A stretch of DNA of 64,000 nucleotides from Herbiconiux aconitum (GTDB lineage: Bacteria; Actinomycetota; Actinomycetes; Actinomycetales; Microbacteriaceae), in NCBI RefSeq assembly GCF_024979235.1, contig NZ_JANLCM010000002.1, forward strand, positions 248,001 through 312,000. The letters run 5' to 3'. The translations under genes and the position numbers were made by a program. The notes below the pieces were generated by a model. It saw nothing but the letters and a program-made list of their open reading frames with translations, did not search any database and was not told the origin of the DNA. Positions 26,143 to 34,559 of the stretch are shown here, piece by piece (the stretch's first letter is position 1; each line of letters opens with the position of its first letter).

Positions 26143-27024
26143 TTGAGACCGCTGACGCTGCGCCTCATGGCCGTGCACGCCCACCCCGACGACGAGTCGA
26201 GCAAAGGCGCCGCCACCTACGCCTATTACCTCGACCGCGGAGTCGACGTGATGGTGGTCAGCTGCACGGGCGGTGAGCGTGGTTCGGTGCTCAACGAAGG
26301 TCTCGAGCCGAGAATCTGGGCCGAACGCGACATGGCGGGCCTTCGCCGCGTGGAGATGGCGGCCGCGCAGGCAGCCGTGGGCTTCCAGCACCGCTGGCTC
26401 GGCTACGCCGACTCCGGATATCAGGAGCCCGGGTCGGGCGACCCGGTGCCCGTCAATTCCTTCGGCGCCATCCCGGTCGCCACCTCGGCGGCCCCGTTGG
26501 TGAAGCTGATCCGCGAATACCAGCCGCACGTGCTCATCACCTACGACGAGAACGGCGGCTACCCGCACGCCGATCACATCCGCTGCCACGAGATCTCGGC
26601 GCTGGCCTACGAGGCCGCCGCCGACGCATCCCGCTATCCCGATGCCGGGCCGGCCTGGCAGGTCTCGAAGCTCTACTACGACCGCATCATGAACCCGAAG
26701 CGGTTCGAAGCCGTCTACAACCTGCTCGAATCCGAGGAGCCCGAGAACCCCTTCCTCGCCCAGCTCACCGAGATGCGCGGCTGGATGCAGGATCGGCCCT
26801 ACCTCGCGACGGTCAGCATCCCGTCCGGGCCGTTCTTCGACGTGCGCGACACCGCGCTGCGCTCGCACGCCAGTCAGGTCGCCCCCGACCATCCCTTCTT
26901 CTTCTGGCCGAACGATCTGCAACAGCGCGCGTGGCCCTACGAAGACTTCCAACTGGCCGACACGCGCGTGGCAGTGCCCTCGCCCGAATCCGACCTCTTC
27001 GACGGGATCGAGGACGAGGCATGA
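26143..27024 (+). CDS. mca: Mycothiol S-conjugate amidase
   Basis: This zinc amidase of about 293 residues cleaves mycothiol S-conjugates into a mercapturic acid and GlcN-Ins for detoxification. MAVHAHPDDESSKGAAT is the metal motif AHPDDE. TGGERG and the zinc-binding YPHADHIRCHEIS are also present, as in mycobacterial Mca. The start is unclear: TTG 26143 keeps the first strand (LRLMAVHAHP) but abuts GAGGAG, CTG 26152 is nine bases from that motif, and ATG 26167 would trim the first strand. The next gene overlaps it by four bases. Confidence 0.93.
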   Translation: MRPLTLRLMAVHAHPDDESSKGAATYAYYLDRGVDVMVVSCTGGERGSVLNEGLEPRIWAERDMAGLRRVEMAAAQAAVGFQHRWLGYADSGYQEPGSGDPVPVNSFGAIPVATSAAPLVKLIREYQPHVLITYDENGGYPHADHIRCHEISALAYEAAADASRYPDAGPAWQVSKLYYDRIMNPKRFEAVYNLLESEEPENPFLAQLTEMRGWMQDRPYLATVSIPSGPFFDVRDTALRSHASQVAPDHPFFFWPNDLQQRAWPYEDFQLADTRVAVPSPESDLFDGIEDEA

Positions 27025-27305
27025 TCGGCGCTCTGCTCTCTCTTGCCGGCACCGTGCTGGCAGATGACGTCACGACCCCCGATCCCGACACCGTCACTCC
27101 CGGTGTCATCGGCTTCATCGTCACGTTCCTGGTCGCCATCGTGACGGTGCTGCTGATCATCGACATGGTGCGCCGGGTGCGGCGGGTGAACTACCGCGAT
27201 CAGGTGCGGCAGCAGCTCGAGGCCGAGCTCGCCGCGAAGAACGCGGCCGAGGGCACGACGACCGACACCACGACCGATGACGGTGCGGAGCCCGGTTCCC
27301 GCTGA
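27021..27305 (+). CDS. Small membrane protein downstream of mca
   Basis: This 94-residue protein starts at ATG 27021, overlapping the mca stop (ATGA). It has a short hydrophobic N-terminus and one strong membrane helix (about residues 29-50). A basic, helical cytoplasmic segment follows (RRVRRVNYRDQVRQQLEAEL), and then a Thr/Asp-rich tail. Coupling to mca suggests a linked role, but nothing in the sequence says what. Its 3' 106 bases overlap the antisense hemolysin III gene. Confidence 0.75.
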   Translation: MIGALLSLAGTVLADDVTTPDPDTVTPGVIGFIVTFLVAIVTVLLIIDMVRRVRRVNYRDQVRQQLEAELAAKNAAEGTTTDTTTDDGAEPGSR

Positions 27306-28153
27306 AGTCCGCCGTTGAAAGGCGGATTGATCGCGAGGAGAAGGATGGCGGTCCAGTGGCAGAGGAATGCCACGACCGTCAACGCGTGGAAGATCTCGTG
27401 GAATCCGAAGCGGCCCGGGAACGGGTTCGGCCGCTTGAAACCGTAAGCGATGGCCCCCAGGGTGTACGCGAGCCCACCGGCGGCCACCAGAACCATCGAG
27501 GCCGGGTTGGCCTGGAAGATGTCGACGAAGTACATCACCGCCGCCCAGCCCAACGCCAGGTAGAGGATGACGTAGAGCCATCGAGGTGCGTGGATCCAGA
27601 AGACCCGGAAGCCGATGCCGAGCAACGCACCCGCCCAGACGGCGCCGAGCAGCAGCACGCCCTTCTCGGGTGGCAGCGCGAGCACGGCGATCGGGGTGTA
27701 CGTGCCGGCGATGAGTAGAAAGATGTTGGCGTGGTCGATGCGCTTCAACAGCAGCTTCGTCTTCGGCTTCCAGTTGAAGCGGTGGTAGAGCGCCGAGTTG
27801 CCGAAGAGCAGCATCGAGGTGAGGGTGAACACCGCACTCGCCCATTTCGCCGGGGCACCCTGGGCCACGGAGATGAGCACGATGCCCATGGCGATGGTGA
27901 ACGGGAAGGTGCCGGCGTGGATCCAGCCCCGCCAGGTGGGTTTCAGCTCGGCGACCGGATGCTCGATGACGTCGTCGAGGAACGGGATGTTGGGCATGTC
28001 GGGGCCGCCGTCGGCCGGAGTGTCGGGCTGCTCATCCGCTCGACCCCGCGCATCCGTTGTGCCGGCGAGCTGACTCGCCCGCGTCTCGGGGCCGGGATGG
28101 GCGCCGGGCTCGCGCCGGGGATCGGCGGGGGCGGGAGAATCGGGCGCTGCCAT
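27200..28153 (-). CDS. Hemolysin III / PAQR family membrane protein
   Basis: This 317-residue protein has seven membrane helices between residues about 75 and 285. Family motifs are NSALYHRF, KRIDHANIFLLIAGTYTPI and FGFHEIFHALTVVAFLCHW, the latter two carrying conserved His and Asp residues. The first 50 residues are a disordered Pro/Ala/Asp-rich extension. The last 30 residues, antisense to the mca partner gene, are low complexity and atypical for the family. TAGTCT six bases before ATG 28153 supports this start. The family includes putative membrane hydrolases and receptors; bacterial function is poorly known. Confidence 0.88.
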   Translation of the reverse strand: MAAPDSPAPADPRREPGAHPGPETRASQLAGTTDARGRADEQPDTPADGGPDMPNIPFLDDVIEHPVAELKPTWRGWIHAGTFPFTIAMGIVLISVAQGAPAKWASAVFTLTSMLLFGNSALYHRFNWKPKTKLLLKRIDHANIFLLIAGTYTPIAVLALPPEKGVLLLGAVWAGALLGIGFRVFWIHAPRWLYVILYLALGWAAVMYFVDIFQANPASMVLVAAGGLAYTLGAIAYGFKRPNPFPGRFGFHEIFHALTVVAFLCHWTAILLLAINPPFNGGLQREPGSAPSSVVVSVVVPSAAFFAASSASSCCRT

Positions 28154-28159
28154 GCAGCC

Positions 28160-28165
28160 AGACTA
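28160..28165 (-). promoter_or_regulatory. -10 element for the hemolysin III gene
   Basis: On the minus strand TAGTCT is separated by six bases from ATG 28153, which fits a leaderless mRNA. Confidence 0.5.
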
Positions 28166-28265
28166 CGCCAGCGGCACCGCACGACCCCTGGGAGTGCGAG
28201 GCCGAATGAGCCTTCGCCATCGGCCGCATTCGGCCTCCGTGCAGGTGGACCCCGCCGCGAGCGAG

Positions 28266-28271
28266 TAGCGT
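28266..28271 (+). promoter_or_regulatory. -10 element for leaderless uppS transcript
   Basis: TAGCGT is followed by six bases and GTG 28278. There is no Shine-Dalgarno. Confidence 0.5.
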
Positions 28272-28277
28272 ATCGAT

Positions 28278-29063
28278 GTGTCGAATCGCCAGCAGAGGGT
28301 CGGGAAAGGGCTGCTCTACCGTCTCTACCAGCGGCGCATCCGCAAGCACCTCGACGGATCGGTGCTGCCGAAGCACGTGGCCATGATCCTCGACGGCAAC
28401 CGGCGGTGGGCCAAGCAGCGGTCGCTCGAGACGGCGGCGCACGGCCACCGGGCGGGAGCTGCGAAGTTCCTCGAGTTCCTGGTGTGGTGCGACGACCTCG
28501 GCATCGAAGTGGTGACGCTCTACCTGCTCTCCACCGACAACCTCAAGAATCGTTCGGGCGAAGAGCTCGGCGAGCTGATCGAGATCATCGCCGATCTGGC
28601 CGACGACATCTCGCGTTACCGCGACTGGCGGGTCAAACACGTCGGAACGGATGTCGGCCTGCCCGAGCCGCTGATCGCCGCCCTCGACGGCGCGGAGGCC
28701 CGCACGGCCGACCGCAAGGGGATGCACGTCAACCTCGCCATCGGCTACGGCGGCCGGTCGGAGATCGAGGATGCGGTGCGGAGCATCATCCAGAAGCACA
28801 AGGCGCTCGGCCACGGGCTCGACGAGCTCGAAGCGGCCATCGACCAGGAGCTCATCGGCGAGCACCTCTACACCGGTGGCCAGCCCGACCCCGACCTCGT
28901 CATCCGCACCTCGGGGGAGCAGCGGCTCAGCGATTTCATGCTCTGGCAGTCGGCGCACAGCGAGTTCTACTTCATGGAGGCGCTCGGTCCCGACGTGCGC
29001 GAGGTCGACTTCTTGCGGGCCTTGCGGGACTACTCACGTCGCCAGCGGCGGTTCGGGAGCTGA
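28278..29063 (+). CDS. uppS: (Z)-prenyl diphosphate synthase (isoprenyl transferase)
   Basis: This 261-residue enzyme makes polyprenyl diphosphate carriers for cell-wall synthesis from isopentenyl diphosphate and an allylic primer. HVAMILDGNRRWAKQR holds the catalytic Asp39. ATLYLLSTDNLKN-like sequence (VTLYLLSTDNL) and the C-terminal DLVIRTSGEQRLSDFMLWQ motif are characteristic. There is no membrane segment. Actinobacteria often have two such enzymes, and which chain length this one makes is not evident. Confidence 0.93.
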   Translation: MSNRQQRVGKGLLYRLYQRRIRKHLDGSVLPKHVAMILDGNRRWAKQRSLETAAHGHRAGAAKFLEFLVWCDDLGIEVVTLYLLSTDNLKNRSGEELGELIEIIADLADDISRYRDWRVKHVGTDVGLPEPLIAALDGAEARTADRKGMHVNLAIGYGGRSEIEDAVRSIIQKHKALGHGLDELEAAIDQELIGEHLYTGGQPDPDLVIRTSGEQRLSDFMLWQSAHSEFYFMEALGPDVREVDFLRALRDYSRRQRRFGS

Positions 29064-29083
29064 AGCGACATCCGGTACCCGAA

Positions 29084-29097
29084 TTACACGCGTGTAA
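29084..29097. promoter_or_regulatory. Perfect 14-bp palindrome upstream of phoH
   Basis: TTACACGCGTGTAA is a perfect palindrome in the spacer between uppS and phoH. It is a candidate operator. I do not recognise the regulator. Confidence 0.35.
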
Positions 29098-29165
29098 CAC
29101 GAAGTTAATCCAATTGGGAGCGTGTCGTAACCCACTCCGGGCCGGACAGTCGTAGCGTCAGTGTC

Positions 29166-29184
29166 ATCAGGCATGGCGCCTGAT
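29166..29184. terminator. Hairpin in the uppS-phoH spacer
   Basis: Perfect 7-bp arms ATCAGGC and GCCTGAT flank a 5-base loop. It could end uppS transcription or fold in the phoH leader. No U-tract follows. Confidence 0.35.
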
Positions 29185-29242
29185 CGAGACGGCCACATAA
29201 GTACGTTTCGACACTCTGACTGTGGCCCTATCGCCTACTGAT

Positions 29243-29261
29243 CCGAGCGCCGCGCGCTCGG
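29243..29261 (+). promoter_or_regulatory. Hairpin next to the phoH ribosome site
   Basis: Perfect 8-bp arms CCGAGCGC and GCGCTCGG with a 3-base loop end five bases before the GGAG of the phoH ribosome site. The hairpin may limit ribosome access. Confidence 0.35.
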
Positions 29262-29274
29262 GGTTGGAGTGGAC

Positions 29275-30657
29275 GTGGCCGAGCCCATGACTCACAAGAC
29301 CAGCGGGACCGACACCGGAAAGGATGCACGAAGCACCACCCAGACAACGAGCGCGACATCGACGACCGAGGTGACCTACGTACTGGACACCTCGGTTCTT
29401 CTGTCCGACCCGAAGGCGATCTTCCGCTTCGCCGAGCACGCCGTCGTTCTGCCGGTGATCGTGATCACCGAGCTCGAGTCAAAACGGAACGACCCTGAGA
29501 TCGGGTACTTCGCCCGCCAGGCACTCCGTAACCTCGACGAACTGCGTGTGCAGCACGAGCGGCTCGACTTCCCGATCGCGGTGGGCACCGATGGAGGATC
29601 GTTGCGGGTGGAGCTCAACCACTCGAACATGTCGGTGCTGCCTTCCGGTCTCCAGCTCGGCGACAACGACACGCGCATCCTGGCCGTGGCGATGAATCTC
29701 GCGAACGAGGGCTTCGCCGTCACCGTGGTCTCGAAAGATCTGCCGCTGCGGGTCAAGGCGGCTTCGATCGGTCTCGCGGCCGAGGAGTACCGGGCCGAGT
29801 TGGCGGTGGACTCCGGATGGACGGGGCTGGCCGACATCACGCTCGGTTCGGATGCGATGTCGCGGCTCTACGACGAGGAGAAGCTCTCCACGCCGCTGGT
29901 GCGCGACCTGCCTGTGAACACCGGTCTGGTCATCCACTCCGACCGAGGATCGGCGCTCGGGCGCGTGACCTCGCGCGACTCGTTCCAGTTGGTGCGGGGC
30001 GACCGCGACGTCTTCGGGCTCCACGGTCGGTCGGCCGAGCAGCGCGTGGCGATCGACATGCTGCTCGACCCCGAGGTCGGAATCGTGTCGCTGGGAGGTC
30101 GAGCCGGTACGGGGAAGTCCGCTCTGGCCCTCTGCGCCGGTCTCGAAGCGGTGCTCGAGAAGCAGCAGCACAAGAAGATCATGGTCTTCCGGCCGCTCTA
30201 CGCGGTGGGCGGCCAGGAGCTCGGCTTCTTGCCCGGTGACGCGGCGGAGAAGATGAACCCCTGGGCTCAGGCGGTGTTCGACACGCTCGGATCGCTGGTG
30301 TCGCAGAACGTGCTCGACGAGGTGATCGACCGGGGCATCCTCGAGGTGCTGCCGCTGACGCACATCCGTGGGCGGTCGCTGCACGACGCCTTCGTGATCG
30401 TCGACGAGGCACAGTCGCTCGAGCGCAACGTGCTGCTGACGGTGCTCTCGCGCATCGGCCAGAACTCGCGGGTGGTGCTGACGCATGACGTGGCGCAGCG
30501 CGACAACCTGCGGGTGGGCCGGCACGACGGCGTCGCGAGCGTCATCGAGACACTCAAGGGTCACGCGCTCTTCGGGCACATCACGCTGACGCGCTCGGAG
30601 CGCTCGGCGATCGCGGCGCTCGTCACCGAGATGCTGGAGTCGAACGAGCTGGCGTAG
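29275..30657 (+). CDS. PhoH2-type PIN-PhoH fusion protein
   Basis: This 460-residue protein fuses a PIN RNase domain to a PhoH ATPase. The PIN domain spans about residues 35-170: [23 protein letters not shown] and [12 protein letters not shown] carry its acidic residues. The PhoH domain spans about 245-458: Walker [12 protein letters not shown] and Walker [13 protein letters not shown]. PhoH2 proteins act as RNA helicase/ribonucleases. GTG 29275 is chosen because GGAG at 29266-29269 is five bases upstream; GTG 29269 and ATG 29287 are alternatives. No separate phoAT-like antitoxin ORF is evident upstream. Confidence 0.92.
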   Translation: MAEPMTHKTSGTDTGKDARSTTQTTSATSTTEVTYVLDTSVLLSDPKAIFRFAEHAVVLPVIVITELESKRNDPEIGYFARQALRNLDELRVQHERLDFPIAVGTDGGSLRVELNHSNMSVLPSGLQLGDNDTRILAVAMNLANEGFAVTVVSKDLPLRVKAASIGLAAEEYRAELAVDSGWTGLADITLGSDAMSRLYDEEKLSTPLVRDLPVNTGLVIHSDRGSALGRVTSRDSFQLVRGDRDVFGLHGRSAEQRVAIDMLLDPEVGIVSLGGRAGTGKSALALCAGLEAVLEKQQHKKIMVFRPLYAVGGQELGFLPGDAAEKMNPWAQAVFDTLGSLVSQNVLDEVIDRGILEVLPLTHIRGRSLHDAFVIVDEAQSLERNVLLTVLSRIGQNSRVVLTHDVAQRDNLRVGRHDGVASVIETLKGHALFGHITLTRSERSAIAALVTEMLESNELA

Positions 30658-30684
30658 CGCTCTTCTCCTGCACCGATTCAGCTG

Positions 30685-30721
30685 AGGCCCCGGTCGTCCA
30701 CGGATGTGGTGACCGGGGCCT
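30685..30721. terminator. Terminator after phoH
   Basis: AGGCCCCGGTC (30685-30695) pairs with GACCGGGGCCT (30711-30721). An inner CCAC/GTGG helix lies within the loop. It is 28 bases past the phoH stop. Confidence 0.75.
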
Positions 30722-30740
30722 TGCTGCGCTTCGTGCTCCC

Positions 30741-30746
30741 TAGCGT
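30741..30746 (+). promoter_or_regulatory. -10 element for the prepilin peptidase gene
   Basis: TAGCGT is followed by six bases and ATG 30753, directly after the phoH terminator. Confidence 0.5.
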
Positions 30747-30752
30747 GGCGGA

Positions 30753-31337
30753 ATGGAGTTCTGGCCGCCCATCTTCGTGCTCGTGCCGCTCGCGCATCTC
30801 GCCGCGGTGACAGTACCGCTGGTGGTGATCGACGCGCGCACGTTGCGCCTGCCGAACGCCCTTGTGTTGCCGGGCCTGGCGGTGCTGGGGTGGGCCCTCG
30901 TGTGGGCGGCGTTCGCCGAACCGGCGACCACCGTTTCGGGGGTGGCCGGAGCAGTCGGCACCGGCGTTGTGGTGCTTGCCGTCTGGATGCTCGGCGGTGT
31001 CGGCATGGGCGACGTCAAGCTGGGCACATGGCTCGGCGGCCTGGCCGGCATGACGGGAGTGGTCGAGCATCCGCCCCCGCCCACGCAGCTGGCGAGCACG
31101 GTGGAGCAGTCTGGCGCACCGGTGTGGATCGCCAGCGTGGTCGAGCAGCCGGGCGTGCTGCTGTCGGCGGCGGGTCTGGTCGAGCAGCTGAGCCCGCTGG
31201 TGGGCGGTCTGGCAGCAGCGGCGGCTTTGGGGGTTGCGGCGGTGCTCGGCGACCCGCACGGCCGCATCCCGTTCGGCCCCCCGCTCCTGGCCGCCTTCTG
31301 GTGTGCCACCCTCCTCGCCTTGCCGCCAGCCCCCTGA
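30753..31337 (+). CDS. A24 family (type IV leader) peptidase with an internal insertion
   Basis: This 194-residue membrane protein has the two aspartate motifs of prepilin peptidases, VVIDARTLRLPN (first Asp) and GMGDVKLG (GxGD, second Asp), set between hydrophobic helices. It lacks the N-terminal methyltransferase domain. After the second motif there is an unusual 45-residue insertion with four VE(H/Q) units (VVEHP, TVEQS, VVEQP, LVEQL) before the last helices. No pilin or secretion genes are in the window, so the substrate is unknown. Confidence 0.8.
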   Translation: MEFWPPIFVLVPLAHLAAVTVPLVVIDARTLRLPNALVLPGLAVLGWALVWAAFAEPATTVSGVAGAVGTGVVVLAVWMLGGVGMGDVKLGTWLGGLAGMTGVVEHPPPPTQLASTVEQSGAPVWIASVVEQPGVLLSAAGLVEQLSPLVGGLAAAAALGVAAVLGDPHGRIPFGPPLLAAFWCATLLALPPAP

Positions 31338-31378
31338 CCCCGCCCGCTCCGCGCGGCACCCGCCCTACCCCGAACTCA

Positions 31379-31392
31379 CCCCCCCCCCCCCC
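31379..31392. repeat. C14 homopolymer tract
   Basis: A run of 14 cytosines lies between the prepilin peptidase and fumC terminator regions. It is outside any recognised gene, and its length is prone to replication slippage or sequencing error. Confidence 0.9.
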
Positions 31393-31422
31393 GAAACTTC
31401 GGAGAAAGCGGCCGGAGGAGGG

Positions 31423-31468
31423 AAACGACGGAGGCTGCGACCGTCCTGGGTCGCAGCCTCCGTCGTTT
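31423..31468. terminator. Bidirectional terminator between the prepilin peptidase gene and fumC
   Basis: Perfect 20-bp arms (31423-31442 and 31449-31468) flank a 6-base loop. AAA/TTT ends serve both strands. It lies between convergent genes. Confidence 0.85.
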
Positions 31469-31491
31469 CGGCGCGTGTCGCGCGGGGCGGG

Positions 31492-32907
31492 CTACTTGGC
31501 GGCCGGCGGGCGCGTCATCGAGAGCACGTCGAGCGCCGAGTCGAGCTGCTCGAGGCTGACCTCGCCGCGCTCCACGAAGCCGAGGTCGATGACGGCCTCG
31601 CGCACGGTGATCCCGCGAGCGACCGAGTGCTTCGCGATCTTGGCTGCCGCTTCGTAGCCGATGATGCGGTTCAGCGGGGTCACGATCGACGGCGACGACT
31701 CGGCCAGCGCGCGGGCACGATCGAGGTTGGCCTCGAGCCCAGCGACCGTCTTGTCGGCCAGCAGCACCGACGAGTTGGAGAGCAGGCGGATCGACTCGAG
31801 CAGCGCCGTTCCCATCACGGGGATCGCCACGTTCAGCTCGAACGCCCCGGATGCGCCTGACCAGGCGATCGAGGCGTCGTTGCCGATCACGCGCGAGCAG
31901 ACCATCAGCACAGCTTCGGGAATGACGGGGTTGACCTTGCCCGGCATGATCGAGGAGCCGGGCTGCAGGTCGGGGATGTGCAGCTCGCCGATGCCGGTGT
32001 TCGGCCCCGAACCCATCCAACGCAGGTCGTTGCAGATCTTGGTGAGCGAGACGGCGAGAACGCGGAGAGCTCCGGATGCTTCGACCAGCGAATCCCGGGC
32101 TCCCTGAGCCTCGAAGTGGTCGCGCGCTTCCGTGATCGGCAGGCCGGTCTCGTCGGCGAGCAGCTTGATGACGAGCTGCGGGAAGCCGGCCGGGGTGTTG
32201 ATGCCGGTGCCGACCGCGGTGCCGCCGAGCGGAACCTCGGCCACGCGGGGCAGGGCCGACTGCACGCGCTCGATGCCGAGCCGGATCTGCATGGCGTAGC
32301 CGCCGAACTCCTGGCCGAGGGTGACGGGCGTCGCATCCATCAAGTGCGTGCGGCCCGACTTCACGGCGTCGGCCCAGAGCACGGCTTTCGCCTCGAGTGC
32401 CTCGGCGAGGTGCTCGAGCGAGGGGATCAGATCGTGGATCAGCGCGCTCGTCACGGCGACGTGCACCGAGGTGGGGAAGACGTCGTTCGACGACTGCGAG
32501 GCGTTGACGTGGTCGTTGGGGTGCACGGGGGAGCCGAGCGCACTGGTGGCGAGCGAGGAGAGCACCTCGTTCATGTTCATGTTCGACGAGGTGCCGCTGC
32601 CGGTCTGGTAGACGTCGATCGGGAAGTCGGTGTCGAACTCGCCCGCGACCACGCGGTCGGCGGCTGCGGCGATGGCATCGGCGATTCCCGTGTCGAGCAC
32701 GCCGAGCTGAGCGTTCGCGATGGCGGCGGCCTTCTTGATGCGAGCGAGTGCGGCGATCTGCGCGGGTTCGAGCACGTCACCCGACACCGGGAAGTTCTCG
32801 ACCGCGCGCTGGGTCTGCGCGCCGTAGAGCGCCGCTGCGGGCACCTTGACCTCACCCATGGTGTCGTGCTCGATGCGGTACTCGATGTCCTGGGCGTTGT
32901 CCACCAC
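31492..32907 (-). CDS. fumC: Class II fumarate hydratase
   Basis: This 471-residue iron-independent fumarase of the TCA cycle has [44 protein letters not shown] and the superfamily signature [14 protein letters not shown] 32907 (or the adjacent GTG 32904) follows a Shine-Dalgarno-like GAAAGGA. The open frame continues upstream to 33156 but overlaps the carbonic anhydrase gene, so that extension is rejected. It is the downstream end of a minus-strand gene cluster. Confidence 0.94.
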   Translation of the reverse strand: MVDNAQDIEYRIEHDTMGEVKVPAAALYGAQTQRAVENFPVSGDVLEPAQIAALARIKKAAAIANAQLGVLDTGIADAIAAAADRVVAGEFDTDFPIDVYQTGSGTSSNMNMNEVLSSLATSALGSPVHPNDHVNASQSSNDVFPTSVHVAVTSALIHDLIPSLEHLAEALEAKAVLWADAVKSGRTHLMDATPVTLGQEFGGYAMQIRLGIERVQSALPRVAEVPLGGTAVGTGINTPAGFPQLVIKLLADETGLPITEARDHFEAQGARDSLVEASGALRVLAVSLTKICNDLRWMGSGPNTGIGELHIPDLQPGSSIMPGKVNPVIPEAVLMVCSRVIGNDASIAWSGASGAFELNVAIPVMGTALLESIRLLSNSSVLLADKTVAGLEANLDRARALAESSPSIVTPLNRIIGYEAAAKIAKHSVARGITVREAVIDLGFVERGEVSLEQLDSALDVLSMTRPPAAK

Positions 32908-32986
32908 TGTGTGGTCGTCCTTTCGTGTCTGCCGACCGCGCGAAGCAGCGGCGTCGTGAGGGGGTTGGTTCAGTCGTGCGGCGAAG

Positions 32987-33643
32987 TCAGATCTCGCCGA
33001 TGGCGATGTCGGCGACGGCGCGGCCTTCGGCCAGTCGGTAGTTCGCACCGACCACTGCCAATCTACCGTCCGCCACCGCGGCCGTGATGATCTCGGAGGA
33101 CTCCAGGAGCTCCCGCACGGTGTCGCGGAGGTGGGCCCGCCCGACCTCCGCCGCATCCGGAACCTGGATCAACGTGCCCTCGGGAGAGCGGTCGGTGGTG
33201 ACGTGGTCGATCGCCGGAACGATGCGGTCGACCAGGGTCTTGATGTGACCGGGCAGAGGAGCAGCATCCGGCAGTTGCGAGTCGATGGCCGCACGCACCG
33301 CGCCGCAGGAGTCGTGGGCGAGAACGACCACCAACGACACGCCGAGCACCTCCACCGCGTATTCGAGGCTGCCCACCGCCGAGTCGGACGCGATCTGCCC
33401 GGCATTGCGCACCACGAAGAGATCGCCGAGCCCCAGGTCGAAGATGATCTCGGCGGCGAGCCGCGAATCCGAGCAGCCGAGAAGTGCAGCCCGCGGGGTC
33501 TGCAGGCTCGCCAACTCGGCACGGGTCTCCACGTCTTGCCGAGGATGCTTCGGGGTGCCGGCGATGAACCGCTCGTTACCCCGCACCATCGTGGCCCAGA
33601 CCCGGGCCGGTGTCGTGGGGTCTTCTTGCGTCGGTTCGGTCAT
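32987..33643 (-). CDS. Beta-class carbonic anhydrase
   Basis: This 218-residue zinc enzyme interconverts CO2 and bicarbonate. The zinc ligands are Cys57 (GCSDSR, with the Asp59/Arg61 dyad), His110 and Cys113 (AHDSCGAV). FVVRNAGQI and the [10 protein letters not shown] strand are family features. ATG 33643 overlaps the DUF4245 stop by one base (TGATG), indicating translational coupling. Confidence 0.93.
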   Translation of the reverse strand: MTEPTQEDPTTPARVWATMVRGNERFIAGTPKHPRQDVETRAELASLQTPRAALLGCSDSRLAAEIIFDLGLGDLFVVRNAGQIASDSAVGSLEYAVEVLGVSLVVVLAHDSCGAVRAAIDSQLPDAAPLPGHIKTLVDRIVPAIDHVTTDRSPEGTLIQVPDAAEVGRAHLRDTVRELLESSEIITAAVADGRLAVVGANYRLAEGRAVADIAIGEI

Positions 33644-34320
33644 CACTTCTCTCCGTCGTCGCCGGCCTGGAGCACGACGTTCTCACTCAGAGCTGCCGCC
33701 ACCGTCTCGATGTCGTCCGGCTCCGCCGTGCCGAACACCACGTAGGTGGCGCGGCCGGACTCCGTGGTCAGTGCGTATTCGACGTTGCCGACCTCGGTCG
33801 TCATGGAGCGGTTGTCGTAGACATCCCACTGCACGCCGTCGATCGTCAGCACACCGGATGCGCGACCCTCGGCCACCTGATCGTTCAGCCAGCTGGGATT
33901 CGCGTCGAGTGCCTGCGTGATGCCGACGTAGTCTTTGTCGGGCGTGAGCAGACCGATGTACCACGACACGATGTCGTCGCCCGTGGAGGTGCGGATCTCG
34001 GCGGCATTCGACGTCCAGCCCTCGGGCAGCGCGGGCACGGCCAGCGCGATCGGCATCGAGGGCTGCGCGTCTTCGGCGACCTTCTGGTAGTCGACGGCCT
34101 GCAGCAGCGATCCCTCGCTCCGCGGCACGAGAAAGACGATCACGGCCACCAGTCCGACGCAGACCAGCAAGGCGTAGAGCAGATTGTGGAGCGTCTTACG
34201 GTCGCGGTAGAGGCGCGACTGCTCCGCTTTGCGGGCGGCGGTCTCCTCCGCCGTCTCGGGGCGGCCCAGTTCGGCCACGATCGGCTTGCCGCCGCTCGTT
34301 CCACTCCTCGTCTTCGCCAT
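33643..34320 (-). CDS. DUF4245 family membrane-anchored protein
   Basis: This 225-residue protein has a basic cytoplasmic N-terminus, one membrane helix (about 45-67) and an extracytoplasmic domain of mixed alpha/beta type (DUF4245). ATG 34320 is chosen; the frame's earlier start at 34386 would extend into xseB. Its stop overlaps the carbonic anhydrase start. The family is conserved beside xseA/xseB and fumarase in relatives, but its function is unknown. Confidence 0.8.
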   Translation of the reverse strand: MAKTRSGTSGGKPIVAELGRPETAEETAARKAEQSRLYRDRKTLHNLLYALLVCVGLVAVIVFLVPRSEGSLLQAVDYQKVAEDAQPSMPIALAVPALPEGWTSNAAEIRTSTGDDIVSWYIGLLTPDKDYVGITQALDANPSWLNDQVAEGRASGVLTIDGVQWDVYDNRSMTTEVGNVEYALTTESGRATYVVFGTAEPDDIETVAAALSENVVLQAGDDGEK

Positions 34321-34328
34321 CCGGAGCC

Positions 34329-34547
34329 CTACTCGCTCGCCGAGCCGCGGGCGGCGTCGAGCCGCTCCTTCGCCCCGATCAGCCACTCCTCGCAGCGCGA
34401 GGCCAGCGCTTCACCGCGCTCCCACAGCGTGAGCGACTGCTCGAGCGTCGCCGAACCCTGCTCGAGCTCCGAGACCACCCGGATGAGCTCATCGCGGGCC
34501 TCTTCGTAGCTCAAGGTCTGGAGGTCGGATGCGGGCGCGGATGCCAT
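34329..34547 (-). CDS. xseB: Exodeoxyribonuclease VII small subunit
   Basis: This 72-residue helical hairpin protein has LSYEEARDELIRVVSELEQG and LEQSLTLWERGEALASRCEEWL, matching XseB. With XseA it degrades single-stranded DNA. It lies nine bases after the xseA stop. TAGGAT six bases before its ATG suggests that it also has a leaderless promoter. Confidence 0.93.
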   Translation of the reverse strand: MASAPASDLQTLSYEEARDELIRVVSELEQGSATLEQSLTLWERGEALASRCEEWLIGAKERLDAARGSASE

Positions 34548-34553
34548 GGTTCA

Positions 34554-34559
34554 ATCCTA
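34554..34559 (-). promoter_or_regulatory. Possible -10 element for xseB
   Basis: On the minus strand TAGGAT lies six bases before ATG 34547 and overlaps the xseA stop region. It would allow xseB transcription apart from xseA. Confidence 0.4.

Noticed and set aside
32908..33156. N-terminal extension of fumC
   Set aside because: It overlaps the carbonic anhydrase gene and extends beyond the usual fumarase start; GTG 32907 has a ribosome site and gives normal length.
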